Shown here: in pieces, positions 33,695-41,986 of the stretch
How the letters are laid out: each line of letters starts with the position of its first letter
How positions within the stretch are numbered: the stretch's first letter is position 1
Assembly: GCA_013178275.1 (NCBI GenBank)
Contig: JABLWZ010000027.1
Span: forward strand, 1 to 64,000
Direction: 5' to 3'
From: Bacillota bacterium
GTDB taxonomy: Bacteria; Bacillota; Ch66; Ch109
Length of the DNA stretch: 64,000 bases
Notes under the pieces: model-generated
Told to the model about the DNA's origin: nothing
Database searches by the model: none
Seen by the model: only the letters and a program-made list of their open reading frames with translations
Translations under genes and position numbers: made by a program

Positions 33695-34525
33695 ATGAAG
33701 AAGATACTCGGCATCGTCTCATCCACGAGAAAACTGGGCAACAGCGAGATACTGGTCAAGGAGATCATGGGCAGCGTGCCCGGGGAGTGCACCCGGGAAT
33801 TGATCCGGCTCACCGACCTGAAGATAGAGCCCTGTCGGGCATGCTACCGCTGTCTGCAGCCCGACACGGAGTGCCAGATCAAGGACGACTTCAATTATAT
33901 TTTGGGGAAGATCAAGGAGGCGGACGCGGTCATATTCGGGGTCCCGGTTTACCTCCTGGGACCTCACGGGTACTACAAAATGCTGATCGACCGTATGGTG
34001 GGCAACGAGAACCACTCCCGGTTCACCGAGGGCAAACCCTTCGTGACGGTGATACCCTTCGGCCAGAAGCGCTGGGAAGGATACGCGCGGGCGGCGACCC
34101 TGGTCCTGCCCCGGCTCCTGAAGATGAAGCTGGTCGACACCTGGCTGGTGCACGCCACCCTGCCGGGCGAGGCCTTCATCGACCCCGACAACCTGGAACA
34201 CGCCAGGAAGCTGGGCCGGGAGCTTTTCACCCGCGAAGCGAAAGCGCCGGCGGCAAGGGAATGCGGTTTCTGCGGGTCCGATATCTTTCGGCTGCTGCCC
34301 GACAACCGGGTGGAGTGCCCGATCTGCGGAGCGATCGGGGTTTTAAAGCCGGGCAACCTCCCGGACGTTTCCGGCAGCGATTACACCCGCTACGATCCCC
34401 TCGAAATGGAGGAGCACTTCAAGGTCTGGCTGGTTGAGATGAAGCAGAAGTTCCTGGCGGAGAAGGACAGCCTGAAGGAGATCCAGAAGGGGTACCAGGA
34501 ACCGGCGTGGTGGGTCAAACCTTAG
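33695..34525 (+). CDS. flavodoxin-fold reductase with CxxCxxC motif and C-terminal zinc ribbon
   Basis: ATG at 33695, seven bases after GGGGAGG, is preferred to earlier starts. The 276-residue protein begins MKKILGIVSSTRKLGNSE, a flavodoxin-like FMN-binding loop. It has CRACYRC plus a further Cys in an iron-sulfur flavoprotein/NADPH-dependent FMN reductase layout, and VPVYLLGPHGYYKMLIDR, the second flavin-binding region. Two pairs at the C-terminus (CGFCGSDIF and CPICGAIGV) form a zinc ribbon, an uncommon addition. It may shuttle electrons with flavin and an Fe-S cluster; substrate unknown. It sits 59 bases after the sirtuin gene. Confidence 0.75.
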   Translation: MKKILGIVSSTRKLGNSEILVKEIMGSVPGECTRELIRLTDLKIEPCRACYRCLQPDTECQIKDDFNYILGKIKEADAVIFGVPVYLLGPHGYYKMLIDRMVGNENHSRFTEGKPFVTVIPFGQKRWEGYARAATLVLPRLLKMKLVDTWLVHATLPGEAFIDPDNLEHARKLGRELFTREAKAPAARECGFCGSDIFRLLPDNRVECPICGAIGVLKPGNLPDVSGSDYTRYDPLEMEEHFKVWLVEMKQKFLAEKDSLKEIQKGYQEPAWWVKP

Positions 34526-34533
34526 ACGATTAA

Positions 34534-34550
34534 ACCCGAAAGATTCGGGT
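34534..34550. terminator. weak bidirectional hairpin between convergent genes
   Basis: ACCCGAA-AGA-TTCGGGT is flanked on the minus side by TTTAATC. It could end the nudC transcript. Confidence 0.4.
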
Positions 34551-34591
34551 CCGGCGGTGGGTTCGGTTGATGCCGCCGCTTCGACCGATGG

Positions 34592-35422
34592 TCACGGCCG
34601 GTCAGGGGGCCTGCGGCTCTCGACGAACCAGTCGATTAACCGCCTCGCGATGCTGAGCCGGCCGGGTATCTGATCCGGCAGCCGGTCCGCCTTGAACCAT
34701 CCCGCCTCGATAATCTCCCCGTCGTCGAGCTTCAGTTTCCCCCGGTCGTATTCCGCCGTGAAACCAATCATCAGGGAATTCGGGAAGGGCCAGGGTTGGC
34801 TGCCGAAGTAGCGGATGTTCTTGATCTCGATACCGACCTCTTCCCGAACCTCTCTCCGCAGACAGTCCTCCAGGCTCTCCCCCGGCTCCACGAAACCCGC
34901 CAGCACGCTGTAAAACCTGGTTTTAAAGGTCCGGTTGTACGCCAGCAGGATCTCGTCTCCCCTGACGATCGCGGCTATGACCGCCGGGGATATCCGGGGA
35001 TAAGCCTCCAGTCCGCAGTCAGGGCAGACCCGGACCGTTTCCCCCTCCCGGGGCGAGGTTTTACCCCCGCAGTGACCGCAGTACTGATGGTTGCGGTCCC
35101 AGTTCAGGACCTGGATGGCGCGCCCGGCCACGGCAAACAGGTTTTCCGCCGCGAAAAAAAGCCGCCTCAGGTCCATCCAGGACATTCCCGGAGGCAGCGG
35201 GGCATCCTGCCCGACCTCCACGGCAAGGCAGGGGCAGCCGTCCAGGGTGCCCAGGTAAAGCCGCCTTAAGGGATTGAGTTCCAGGAACCACCCGCCGTCA
35301 CCGGCCAAAGGCAGGGTTACCCGGTCGACGGTGCTTACCAGCAGCAGGTCCCGGTAAAACACCAGCCAGTATGAAGGGCTGCCGGTTGATTGGGTTAGAG
35401 GGGGAGCCGGAATGAAATGCAT
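34592..35422 (-). CDS. nudC: NAD(+) diphosphatase NudC (Nudix, zinc-ribbon type)
   Basis: GGAGGG precedes the ATG. The 276-residue protein has a zinc ribbon (CGHCGG and CPDCG), the Nudix box (GFVEPGESLEDCLRREVREEVG) and the SQPWPFPNSLM motif specific for NADH pyrophosphatases. NudC splits NAD(H) into NMN(H) and AMP and removes NAD caps from RNA. It is convergent with the sirtuin and flavoprotein genes. Confidence 0.93.
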   Translation of the reverse strand: MHFIPAPPLTQSTGSPSYWLVFYRDLLLVSTVDRVTLPLAGDGGWFLELNPLRRLYLGTLDGCPCLAVEVGQDAPLPPGMSWMDLRRLFFAAENLFAVAGRAIQVLNWDRNHQYCGHCGGKTSPREGETVRVCPDCGLEAYPRISPAVIAAIVRGDEILLAYNRTFKTRFYSVLAGFVEPGESLEDCLRREVREEVGIEIKNIRYFGSQPWPFPNSLMIGFTAEYDRGKLKLDDGEIIEAGWFKADRLPDQIPGRLSIARRLIDWFVESRRPPDRP

Positions 35423-35545
35423 AAACCCTCCGAGATCGGGTGTCCCTTTATTAAACTGGTATATCAGGGATTCGGCCAGAATACAAGTCGACAGAAAAGC
35501 ACGGCCCCCACTGCCACGAGAGCCGTACCGCAGGCTGATCCAGGT

Positions 35546-35965
35546 CTAGATTATCTTGTCGGTGTCGAGCAGGGTCAACAGGTTCTCGTCTATCTTGGCT
35601 ATCCCCATGATTCCGCTGGTTACCGCGATCTCGTCATCAATGCTGCCGGCCGTCTCAATCTGGTCGTCGGACAGGTTTAACACCTCGGACACCTCATCAA
35701 CCAGCAGCCCCACCACGTTTCCCGCTTTTTCGACCAGGAGCAGCCTGGTTTCATCAGTGGTCTCGATGCTGCCCATGTTAAGCTTCATCAGGGTATCTAT
35801 AACCGGAACCACCTTGCCCCGGACATTGGTCACACCGCAGATATATGGAACGGAAGAGGGCAGCTTGGTTATAGGAAGCAGCCTCAGGATTTCTTTGACC
35901 TTGGTTATCTCGATGCCAAAATAGTTTTCTCCCAGTCTGAATGTCACCACCTGGGTAGAACTCAT
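35546..35965 (-). CDS. cheW: chemotaxis coupling protein CheW
   Basis: The ATG at 35965 (MSSTQVVTFRLG) follows GAGGGAGGG. The 139-residue protein has the CheW fold, including FGIEITKVKEILR and VPYICGVTNVRGKVVPVIDT. CheW links chemoreceptors to the kinase CheA. No other chemotaxis operon gene is adjacent. The cytoplasmic receptor at 13.4 kb is the only receptor in the window and may be one client. The upstream leader carries a promoter and a palindrome. Confidence 0.92.
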   Translation of the reverse strand: MSSTQVVTFRLGENYFGIEITKVKEILRLLPITKLPSSVPYICGVTNVRGKVVPVIDTLMKLNMGSIETTDETRLLLVEKAGNVVGLLVDEVSEVLNLSDDQIETAGSIDDEIAVTSGIMGIAKIDENLLTLLDTDKII

Positions 35966-36016
35966 GATTAACCCTCCCTCTCTAAATTGTTGCTGGTCTG
36001 AAGGTCCTGTTTTTGT

Positions 36017-36030
36017 AGGACCAGGGTCCT
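36017..36030. promoter_or_regulatory. palindrome at the cheW transcription start
   Basis: AGGACC-AG-GGTCCT lies at the predicted start site of the cheW promoter, where it could be an operator or form a 5' hairpin. A further AGGACC half-site follows in the minus-strand leader. Confidence 0.4.
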
Positions 36031-36037
36031 GAACAGT

Positions 36038-36067
36038 ATTATACAATAAATTGACATTCTTATACAA
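36038..36067 (-). promoter_or_regulatory. sigma-A-type promoter of cheW
   Basis: On the minus strand TTGTAT is followed after 18 bases by TATAAT, about 70 bases before the cheW start codon. Confidence 0.6.
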
Positions 36068-36233
36068 ACTCTAACTAAGGAAAGGGTTTCCAGGCGGGAT
36101 TAACGTATAATATCCGTTGTCGTATTAAAAAGAATTAAGATAAATAACTGTAAATCAGGCTATAATGTGGTAAAATATTACGCGTACATCAGATATTTAA
36201 ACTTATTTCATAATCATTATACGTTTCTTTGTA

Positions 36234-37664
36234 ATGGAGTGGATGCACGTGATACTTACAGGTCATACCCCGGTCGAGGTCAAAGGGTCGTTGGAGGGAA
36301 TTCCCGATGAATTAAAAAACAGTGCTGCCAAGATCCTGGCCTTTTCCGGGATCCCGGAAGAAAGGGCCGCACTTTTACAGGCCAATCTCAGGTTGTTCCA
36401 GAACCTCAAGGACAAAAACATGATGGACAACGAGGCCCGCCGGATCCGCGAGATCGTCGCCAAGGTGTTCTTTGAGGTTTACGAAGCGGTACTTAAAAGG
36501 GTGATCCGGGAAAAGAGTCGTGACCGCCTCCCCCAGATGCTGTTGAGGTTCGCCTACCTTGACGAAAACCTCCTGACCCCGGAACAGGTCATGGCCCTGT
36601 ACCAAATGACGGAGAGCCCGGCCGGAAACGTAGGGCTGTCCATATACGATACCGGAGCCTGGATGGAGCAGGTGTACTCCATGGAAAAGGACCCCTCGCT
36701 GAACGAGTACGGGCTGGACTACTTCGACGTCTTCCGCGACAAGAAGAAGCGGGGGGAACTTACCGAGCAGGACCGGGTGGGATACGAGCGTGACTGCGAT
36801 GGCCGGCTGCAGCATGAGCTGCTGAACCTCTTCCGGCTGGGACAGAGGATCTGCTGCGGTCACGTGGGAAGCTACTTTCCGACCCTGCACAAGGGGATGA
36901 TACAGGGATACCTGGAAAAGTCCCTGGTAACGCCCGAGCGGGTCAAGGAAAGCCTCAACCGGGTCCTGGAGGTAGACTTTTCGGCCTTCCATCGGGAACT
37001 GGTCTACAGCCAGCCGGGCGGGATACAGAAAGAGCTGATAATGAAACCCGTCATGCCCGATTTTATCCTGGTGCCGACCTTCGGTTCGCGGGCGGTTATG
37101 TGGCAGGGGCTGACGGGCAAGGTCAGGAACTCCCCGGGGCGCATCCTTTTCCCGCAGTTCACCTCGGAGAACCTGGACAACCTGATGATCGACGCGGTGG
37201 CCAAGTTTCGCTGGGACCTGTCTAAGAGCATGTACAGCTACACCAACAACGACGGGCCGGGATCCCTGGTCTCCGATTATATCGACTACCTGCAGTTTTA
37301 CCGAAAGAACCGCGACCTTTCGGATGAGGCGAGGGAAAAGGTTAAAAAGCAGGTGGACAAGTACCGCAACAACACCGGGGAGATCTTCGCGGCGGATTAC
37401 CACACCTGGATAACCTACGAGTCCAAGGGACTGGTCCGGCTGAACAAGGTGGCCAGAAAGATACTCTTCAAACACTGTCCTTTCTCCAAGACGGTGCGGG
37501 AGGGCCTGGTGAACCAGCCCCTCTACAGCGAGATGATAACCCGCTTCAACACCCAGCAGAACAAAAAAGCGAAACTACTGGAAGCCCGTTATATGAAGCA
37601 GGTGAAACCGGGCACCCCGGCCGACCCCGAACTCATGGACAACCTCATCTACCACATGATGTAA
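36234..37664 (+). CDS. unknown protein of 470-476 residues
   Basis: The start is uncertain: ATG at 36234, ATG at 36243 or GTG at 36249, the last being best spaced from GGAG. It is soluble, mixed-charge and mostly helical, with no signal peptide or membrane helix. Notable segments are LFRLGQRICCGHVGSYFPTL, PDFILVPTFGSRAVMWQGL and KSMYSYTNNDGPGSLVSDYIDYL. I do not recognise the family. An AT-rich leader with TATAAT (36161-36166) precedes it, and a terminator and repeat copy D follow, so it is monocistronic. Confidence 0.65.
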   Translation: MEWMHVILTGHTPVEVKGSLEGIPDELKNSAAKILAFSGIPEERAALLQANLRLFQNLKDKNMMDNEARRIREIVAKVFFEVYEAVLKRVIREKSRDRLPQMLLRFAYLDENLLTPEQVMALYQMTESPAGNVGLSIYDTGAWMEQVYSMEKDPSLNEYGLDYFDVFRDKKKRGELTEQDRVGYERDCDGRLQHELLNLFRLGQRICCGHVGSYFPTLHKGMIQGYLEKSLVTPERVKESLNRVLEVDFSAFHRELVYSQPGGIQKELIMKPVMPDFILVPTFGSRAVMWQGLTGKVRNSPGRILFPQFTSENLDNLMIDAVAKFRWDLSKSMYSYTNNDGPGSLVSDYIDYLQFYRKNRDLSDEAREKVKKQVDKYRNNTGEIFAADYHTWITYESKGLVRLNKVARKILFKHCPFSKTVREGLVNQPLYSEMITRFNTQQNKKAKLLEARYMKQVKPGTPADPELMDNLIYHMM

Positions 37665-37706
37665 CCCCTTACCCCGCCGGTTGACGGGTAGGACTGAAAA
37701 AGCGGA

Positions 37707-37732
37707 CCGGGCCGACAGGCCCGGACGTTTTT
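37707..37732 (+). terminator. intrinsic terminator before repeat D
   Basis: CCGGGCC-GACA-GGCCCGG is followed by ACGTTTTT. Repeat copy D begins two bases after the T tract. Confidence 0.75.
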
Positions 37733-37734
37733 AC

Positions 37735-37832
37735 CGCTATCGGAAAGTATATAAGGGAACTTTCCGATGCGAGCAAGTGTAACTAAGTCTACCACCTTCG
37801 CCAGAGGCTTGGTGATAGCCAAGTTTTCTTCG
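37735..37832 (+). repeat. structured dispersed repeat, copy D
   Basis: It is most like copy A (about 10 differences, by eye), with loop ATATAAGGGA. The first stem is ATCGGAAAGT / ACTTTCCGAT. The 3' hairpin CTTGGT-GATA-GCCAAG has a T where the others have C, which would give a G-U pair in RNA. It ends 39 bases before the next start codon, and a TATAAT lies at 37835-37840. Confidence 0.85.
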
Positions 37833-37871
37833 GCTATAATACTAGTAAGCATTTAAAGTGGAGGGGTTACG

Positions 37872-38957
37872 ATGAGCTTCAGTATTCCCGTCTACCAAGA
37901 ACCTGACTTCAACCGTCAGCCCTTTCTCGACAGCCCCAGCGTCAGCGTGAAGCCGGTGATCCAGGACGGGGTGGCTCCCGACAACTACCACGCCACCACC
38001 ATCTTTCCCGAATACTTCAAAATCGGCGGCACCTGGAAGCTGATAACCGAAAGCCGTATGGACTGCGTGGTGGTCCTGAGGGAGGATTCCCTGGAGGTAA
38101 AGGAGTTCCGCCGCCTGGTCCAGGGCGAGCAGGTGGTGGTCGGGAGGACCGAGGACGGGAGCGAAGGCATCTACGTCCACACCAGGGGTTTCAGCAGCGG
38201 GTCGGGATCGGGAGAGCTTTTTTCGTTCCGGACCGGCCGTTCGCGGGAGACCTCCTACTCGCGGGACTACGACCGGCTTTACGAACTCCTGCGGTACGAA
38301 AGAGAAAACGGTTTTATCCTTTGGGTACTGGGCCCCGCGGTGGTGTTCGACTCCGACTCGCGCCGGGCCATGGCGTCCCTGGTGGAGCAGGGCTTCGTGC
38401 ACGCCATCCTCGGTGGCAACGCGCTCGCTACCCACGACCTGGAGGGAGCGCTCTTCCAGACCGCCCTGGGGCAGGACATCTACACCCAGGAGCACACCCC
38501 CAACGGCCATTACCATCACCTGGACGTCATAAACCGGGCCCGGCGCTACAGCTCGCTGGAGGAGATGATAGCCGCGTCGGGGATAACCAGCGGGGTCGTC
38601 GAGGCCTGCGCCAGGTGCCGGGTGCCGGTGGTCCTGGCGGGGTCGATCAGGGACGACGGCCCGCTGCCGGGGGTTATCGCCGACGCCTACCAGGCCCAGG
38701 ACCGGATGCGGATGTTTACCCGAAAGGCCACCACGGTGCTGGGGCTGGCTACCCAGCTGCACTCCATAGCCACCGGGAACCTTACCCCGGCCTACCAGGT
38801 AGTTGACTCGCGGGTTCGGCCGGTTTATATCTACAGCGTCGACGTTGCCGAATTCGCGGTGAACAAACTGAGGGACCGGGGGACCCTGGAGGTCACCTCG
38901 ATAGTCACCAACATCCAGGACTTCCTGGTAAACCTGGAACGGAACCTTACCGGTTAA
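37872..38957 (+). CDS. ornithine cyclodeaminase-type protein (TIGR00300, LOR/SDH-like)
   Basis: The 361-residue protein matches the conserved region shared by archaeal-type ornithine cyclodeaminases and plant LOR/SDH (TIGR00300): GHYHHLDVINRARR, SGVVEACARCRVPVVLAGSIRDDGPLP and the N-terminal TTIFPEYFKIGGTWKLI. Members bind NAD and act on ornithine or arginine-related substrates; the exact reaction here is not shown by the sequence. GTGGAGGGG precedes the ATG. The SET and Mug genes follow closely on the same strand, probably as one transcript. Repeat D lies in front. Confidence 0.72.
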   Translation: MSFSIPVYQEPDFNRQPFLDSPSVSVKPVIQDGVAPDNYHATTIFPEYFKIGGTWKLITESRMDCVVVLREDSLEVKEFRRLVQGEQVVVGRTEDGSEGIYVHTRGFSSGSGSGELFSFRTGRSRETSYSRDYDRLYELLRYERENGFILWVLGPAVVFDSDSRRAMASLVEQGFVHAILGGNALATHDLEGALFQTALGQDIYTQEHTPNGHYHHLDVINRARRYSSLEEMIAASGITSGVVEACARCRVPVVLAGSIRDDGPLPGVIADAYQAQDRMRMFTRKATTVLGLATQLHSIATGNLTPAYQVVDSRVRPVYIYSVDVAEFAVNKLRDRGTLEVTSIVTNIQDFLVNLERNLTG

Positions 38958-38982
38958 AACTAACTTAAGTGGTGATGACTGG

Positions 38983-39351
38983 TTGATTTATGTTGAAAGG
39001 TGTATCGGGAAAGGGAGAGGGGTTCTGGCGCGGCGGAAGATCGGCCGGGGAGAGCTGATCGAAAGGGCGCCGATTGTCGTATTCACCCGGGAAGAGTGGG
39101 AACTGATAGATAAAACCGTCTTAACCGATTACTGCTTCAACTGGGGGGATAAGCAGGGGGCTCTAGCCCTGGGCTATGGCTCCCTGTACAACCACTCCTA
39201 CTCACCAAACGCCCGCTACCGGGAGAACCTGCCGGAGATGGCGATCGACTTCATTGCCTTGAGGGACATTGAGGCCGGGGAAGAGATAACGGTCAACTAC
39301 AACGGGGCCCCGGGAGACCGGACACCAGTCTGGTTTAACGCCGTGGACTAG
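38983..39351 (+). CDS. small SET-domain lysine methyltransferase-like protein
   Basis: A TTG start with a GGTG-type site upstream gives 122 residues. It is a complete minimal SET domain: GKGRGVLARRKIGRGELIE, YGSLYNHSYSPNARY (the NHS motif and pseudo-knot) and EEITVNYNG. SET proteins use S-adenosylmethionine to methylate lysines. It lacks the usual pre- and post-SET Cys regions, as many bacterial stand-alone SET proteins do. The target is unknown. It is flanked by the cyclodeaminase-type gene and mug. Confidence 0.82.
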   Translation: MIYVERCIGKGRGVLARRKIGRGELIERAPIVVFTREEWELIDKTVLTDYCFNWGDKQGALALGYGSLYNHSYSPNARYRENLPEMAIDFIALRDIEAGEEITVNYNGAPGDRTPVWFNAVD

Positions 39352-39368
39352 AGACGCCAGGGAGGGAC

Positions 39369-39875
39369 ATGGCACTGCAGCCGATACCCGACCATCTGAG
39401 AGCGGGACTGAAGATCATATTCATCGGTTTCAACCCCAGCCTCCGTTCGGGTGAGACCGGGCACCACTACGCCAATCCCAACAACCGTTTCTGGCGGGTT
39501 ATCCACGAGGCGGGGCTTTGCCCCCGACTTTACCGCCCGGAGGAAGACGCTGAACTGCTGGAGATAGGATTTGGCCTGACCAACATCGTTGCCCGCCCGA
39601 CCCGCTCGGCGGACGAGATTACCCGGGAGGAATACCGCCACGGCCGTGACCTGCTTCGGGAGAAGCTCGTGCGGTACCGACCGCGGGTCGCCTGCTTCGT
39701 GGGCAAAGGGGTTTACGAGGCTTTCAGCCATAAGAGCGGTATCGGGTGGGGAGCCCAGGAGCCCTCAGTGGTGCCGGGGGTGGTCGACTTCGTCGCTCCC
39801 TCATCCAGTGGACTGGTGAGGATGAAGCTGGAGGAGATCGTGGAGATCTACCGGGAGCTTAATAAACTCATATAA
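39369..39875 (+). CDS. mug: mismatch-specific uracil/thymine DNA glycosylase (Mug)
   Basis: The 168-residue protein carries the Mug/TDG motif FIGFNPSLRSGETGHHYANPNNRFW and a C-terminal PSSSGL segment. It excises U or T opposite G and certain alkylated bases, starting base-excision repair. GGGAGGG precedes the ATG, 17 bases after the SET gene. Confidence 0.9.
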   Translation: MALQPIPDHLRAGLKIIFIGFNPSLRSGETGHHYANPNNRFWRVIHEAGLCPRLYRPEEDAELLEIGFGLTNIVARPTRSADEITREEYRHGRDLLREKLVRYRPRVACFVGKGVYEAFSHKSGIGWGAQEPSVVPGVVDFVAPSSSGLVRMKLEEIVEIYRELNKLI

Positions 39876-39942
39876 GAGATGATCGGAGACCGACCGGGCG
39901 GGACAGCCCTTTTTTAGTCACTGTTAATGGTTTAGAAAACAT

Positions 39943-39970
39943 CGCCCCGTCCCTGGGGGCGTTTATTTCT
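39943..39970 (+). terminator. probable terminator
   Basis: CGCCCC and GGGGCG pair around a loop and are followed by TTTATTTCTT. It ends the cyclodeaminase-SET-mug transcript. The remaining gap to the next gene shows a T9 run at 40012-40020. Confidence 0.6.
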
Positions 39971-40102
39971 TCAGGTATTTAGGTGACTATAAAGCGCTGC
40001 TCCCTGGGGGTCTTTTTTTTTGTTCCCCAAAAAGATACCTATTCCGGCCCCGCGTCATATCATAATTCGAAGCGATTTGTGAAACCATTTCAGAGGTGAG
40101 CC

Positions 40103-41143
40103 ATGGCTGGATACTATGATTACGCCGGGGCGATCCACGTCCACTCTAAGTACTCCGACGGGTTATCGGATGTTCCCGCGGTGATAGAGGCCGCCAATAA
40201 GGCGGGGTGCGACTACCTGATCATCACCGACCACAACACCCGTGGAGGAAGCTCTTACGAGGGCTGGCACGGGCGGACCATGGTGCTGGTGGGGGAAGAG
40301 ATAACGGTGGGGAACGAGGAAGGGCACTACCTGGGTTTAAACCTGACCGATAAGGTCGCGCCCAACCAGACCCCCCAGAAAACCATAGACCTGGTGAAGC
40401 AGCAGGGAGGGCTCGGTTTTATCGCCCACCCGATCGGTATAATCGACCACAACGTCCTGCAGATCACCCCGCTGCCCTGGCAGGACTGGGCGACCACGGG
40501 ATTCGACGGGATCGAGATATGGAACTACGGCCAGGACTGGATAGAGAACTTCCAGGGGTCGAGATACTACCTGCCGGGGCTGGCGAACCCCGATACCAGC
40601 ATCGACGGACCGCCCGCGGCTACCTTGCGAAAGTGGGATGCACTGCAGAAGCGGAGGAAGGTGATCGGGATAGGGTGCGTCGACGCACACGGTTACTACT
40701 ACTCCTACCGGCGGATGTTCAAAACCCTTCGCACCCACCTGCTCTTAAAAAACCGGCTCAGCGGCCGCCCGGATTCTTTCGCCCGGGATAAGGAGGCCCT
40801 GTACAGCGCGTTAAAAAGAGGCAACTGCTACTTCAGCTACGACTACCGCCAAAACGGTAAAGGCTTCATGTTCTCCGGCGATAACGGCAGCACCAGGGTT
40901 ATAATGGGGGAAGGACTGCGCCTCAAAGACCAGGTGCGGCTGAAGGCTTCGACACCCCGCCCGGGGCTGCTGCGGATAGTCAGGGACGGTCGGGTGGCCG
41001 CCAACGCGGAGGGGGTAAACACCCTGACCCTGGAGGTGAAAGAGCCGGGGGCCTACCGGGTAGAAGCCCTGTTCTACGGGAGCCGGGGGATGAAAAAGGC
41101 CTACATCCCCTGGATTTACAGCAACCCCATCTACATCCGCTGA
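40103..41143 (+). CDS. PHP-domain metal-dependent phosphoesterase
   Basis: The 346-residue protein has an N-terminal PHP domain: HVHSKYSDGLSD, then DYLIITDHNT and a later GFIAHPIG with VDAHGYYYS, supplying the His/Asp metal ligands of a trinuclear centre. It should hydrolyse phosphate esters or 3',5'-nucleotide bonds; substrate unknown. The C-terminal 80 residues are a beta-type domain. GAGGTGAG precedes the ATG. It looks monocistronic. Confidence 0.85.
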   Translation: MAGYYDYAGAIHVHSKYSDGLSDVPAVIEAANKAGCDYLIITDHNTRGGSSYEGWHGRTMVLVGEEITVGNEEGHYLGLNLTDKVAPNQTPQKTIDLVKQQGGLGFIAHPIGIIDHNVLQITPLPWQDWATTGFDGIEIWNYGQDWIENFQGSRYYLPGLANPDTSIDGPPAATLRKWDALQKRRKVIGIGCVDAHGYYYSYRRMFKTLRTHLLLKNRLSGRPDSFARDKEALYSALKRGNCYFSYDYRQNGKGFMFSGDNGSTRVIMGEGLRLKDQVRLKASTPRPGLLRIVRDGRVAANAEGVNTLTLEVKEPGAYRVEALFYGSRGMKKAYIPWIYSNPIYIR

Positions 41144-41287
41144 GCGCGTACCCGAAACCATCAGCCTGCCGTACTCACCGGCCGGCTTAACCGCCGGGAG
41201 GGGGCGAGGCTTTTCCGGATTGGGTTTTCCCTGTTCTTCCCATGCAGGTAAAACTCCGTCGAGTATAGAATATTCTTGTCTGGGGTG

Positions 41288-41968
41288 ATGTCTTTGCGGT
41301 CTATTTTTGTCGTGGACGACGAGGCCAATATCCGTAGCCTGATCAGCCAGTACCTCAGGCAGGAAGGTTTCTCGGTGGAGACCTTCGAGTCGGTGGAAGA
41401 GATGGCGGAACGGCTGAACAGCGGATTCCCCGACATGTTCATACTGGATATCATGCTGCCAGGCAAGGACGGCCTCGATTTCTGCCAGGACCTGCGCCGC
41501 AGGAGCGGTGTCCCGGTCATCTTTATCTCCGCCCGGGGTGAAGAGATGGACCGGGTGCTGGGTCTGGAGCTGGGCGGCGATGACTACCTGTCCAAGCCGT
41601 TCAGTCCAAGGGAACTGGTCGCCAGGGTGCGCTCGGTTTTCCGCCGCGGTTCCGGGCCGCAGCAGTCGGGAGATGTACTGGAAGCAGGAAACCTCAAGGT
41701 CTTCCCCGCCGATCACCGGGTGCTCATCGACGGACAGACAGTCATGCTGACCCCGAAGGAGTATGAACTGCTCCTGATGATGGTGCAGCACCCGCATCGC
41801 ACTTTTAACCGCCAGGAGCTGCTGGACCGGGTCTGGGGCTACGACTACGTGGGCGATTTCCGCGCGGTGGACGAGCTGGTCAAGCGCCTGCGGAAAAAGC
41901 TGCGCGAAAAAGGCGCCGTGAAAAATATCGGCACCGTCTGGGGATACGGGTATCGGTTGGAGGAGTGA
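41288..41968 (+). CDS. OmpR/PhoB-family response regulator (orphan)
   Basis: Of three possible starts (TTG 41276, ATG 41288, TTG 41294), ATG 41288 is used, though GGGGTG spacing would suit the last. The protein of about 226 residues has a receiver domain (VDDEANIRS, phospho-acceptor Asp in FILDIMLPGKDG, YLSKPFSP) and a winged-helix DNA-binding domain (LTPKEYELLLMM, VDELVKRLRKKL, GTVWGYGYRLE). No histidine kinase gene is adjacent, so its partner is encoded elsewhere. Confidence 0.9.
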   Translation: MSLRSIFVVDDEANIRSLISQYLRQEGFSVETFESVEEMAERLNSGFPDMFILDIMLPGKDGLDFCQDLRRRSGVPVIFISARGEEMDRVLGLELGGDDYLSKPFSPRELVARVRSVFRRGSGPQQSGDVLEAGNLKVFPADHRVLIDGQTVMLTPKEYELLLMMVQHPHRTFNRQELLDRVWGYDYVGDFRAVDELVKRLRKKLREKGAVKNIGTVWGYGYRLEE

Positions 41969-41986
41969 TTACCGCCGGCTAGCGGG

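Noticed and set aside
37835-37840. TATAAT after repeat D as a certain promoter
   Set aside because: A matching -35 at 16-18 bases is missing (TTGGTG is 20 bases away), so it was not listed as a promoter.
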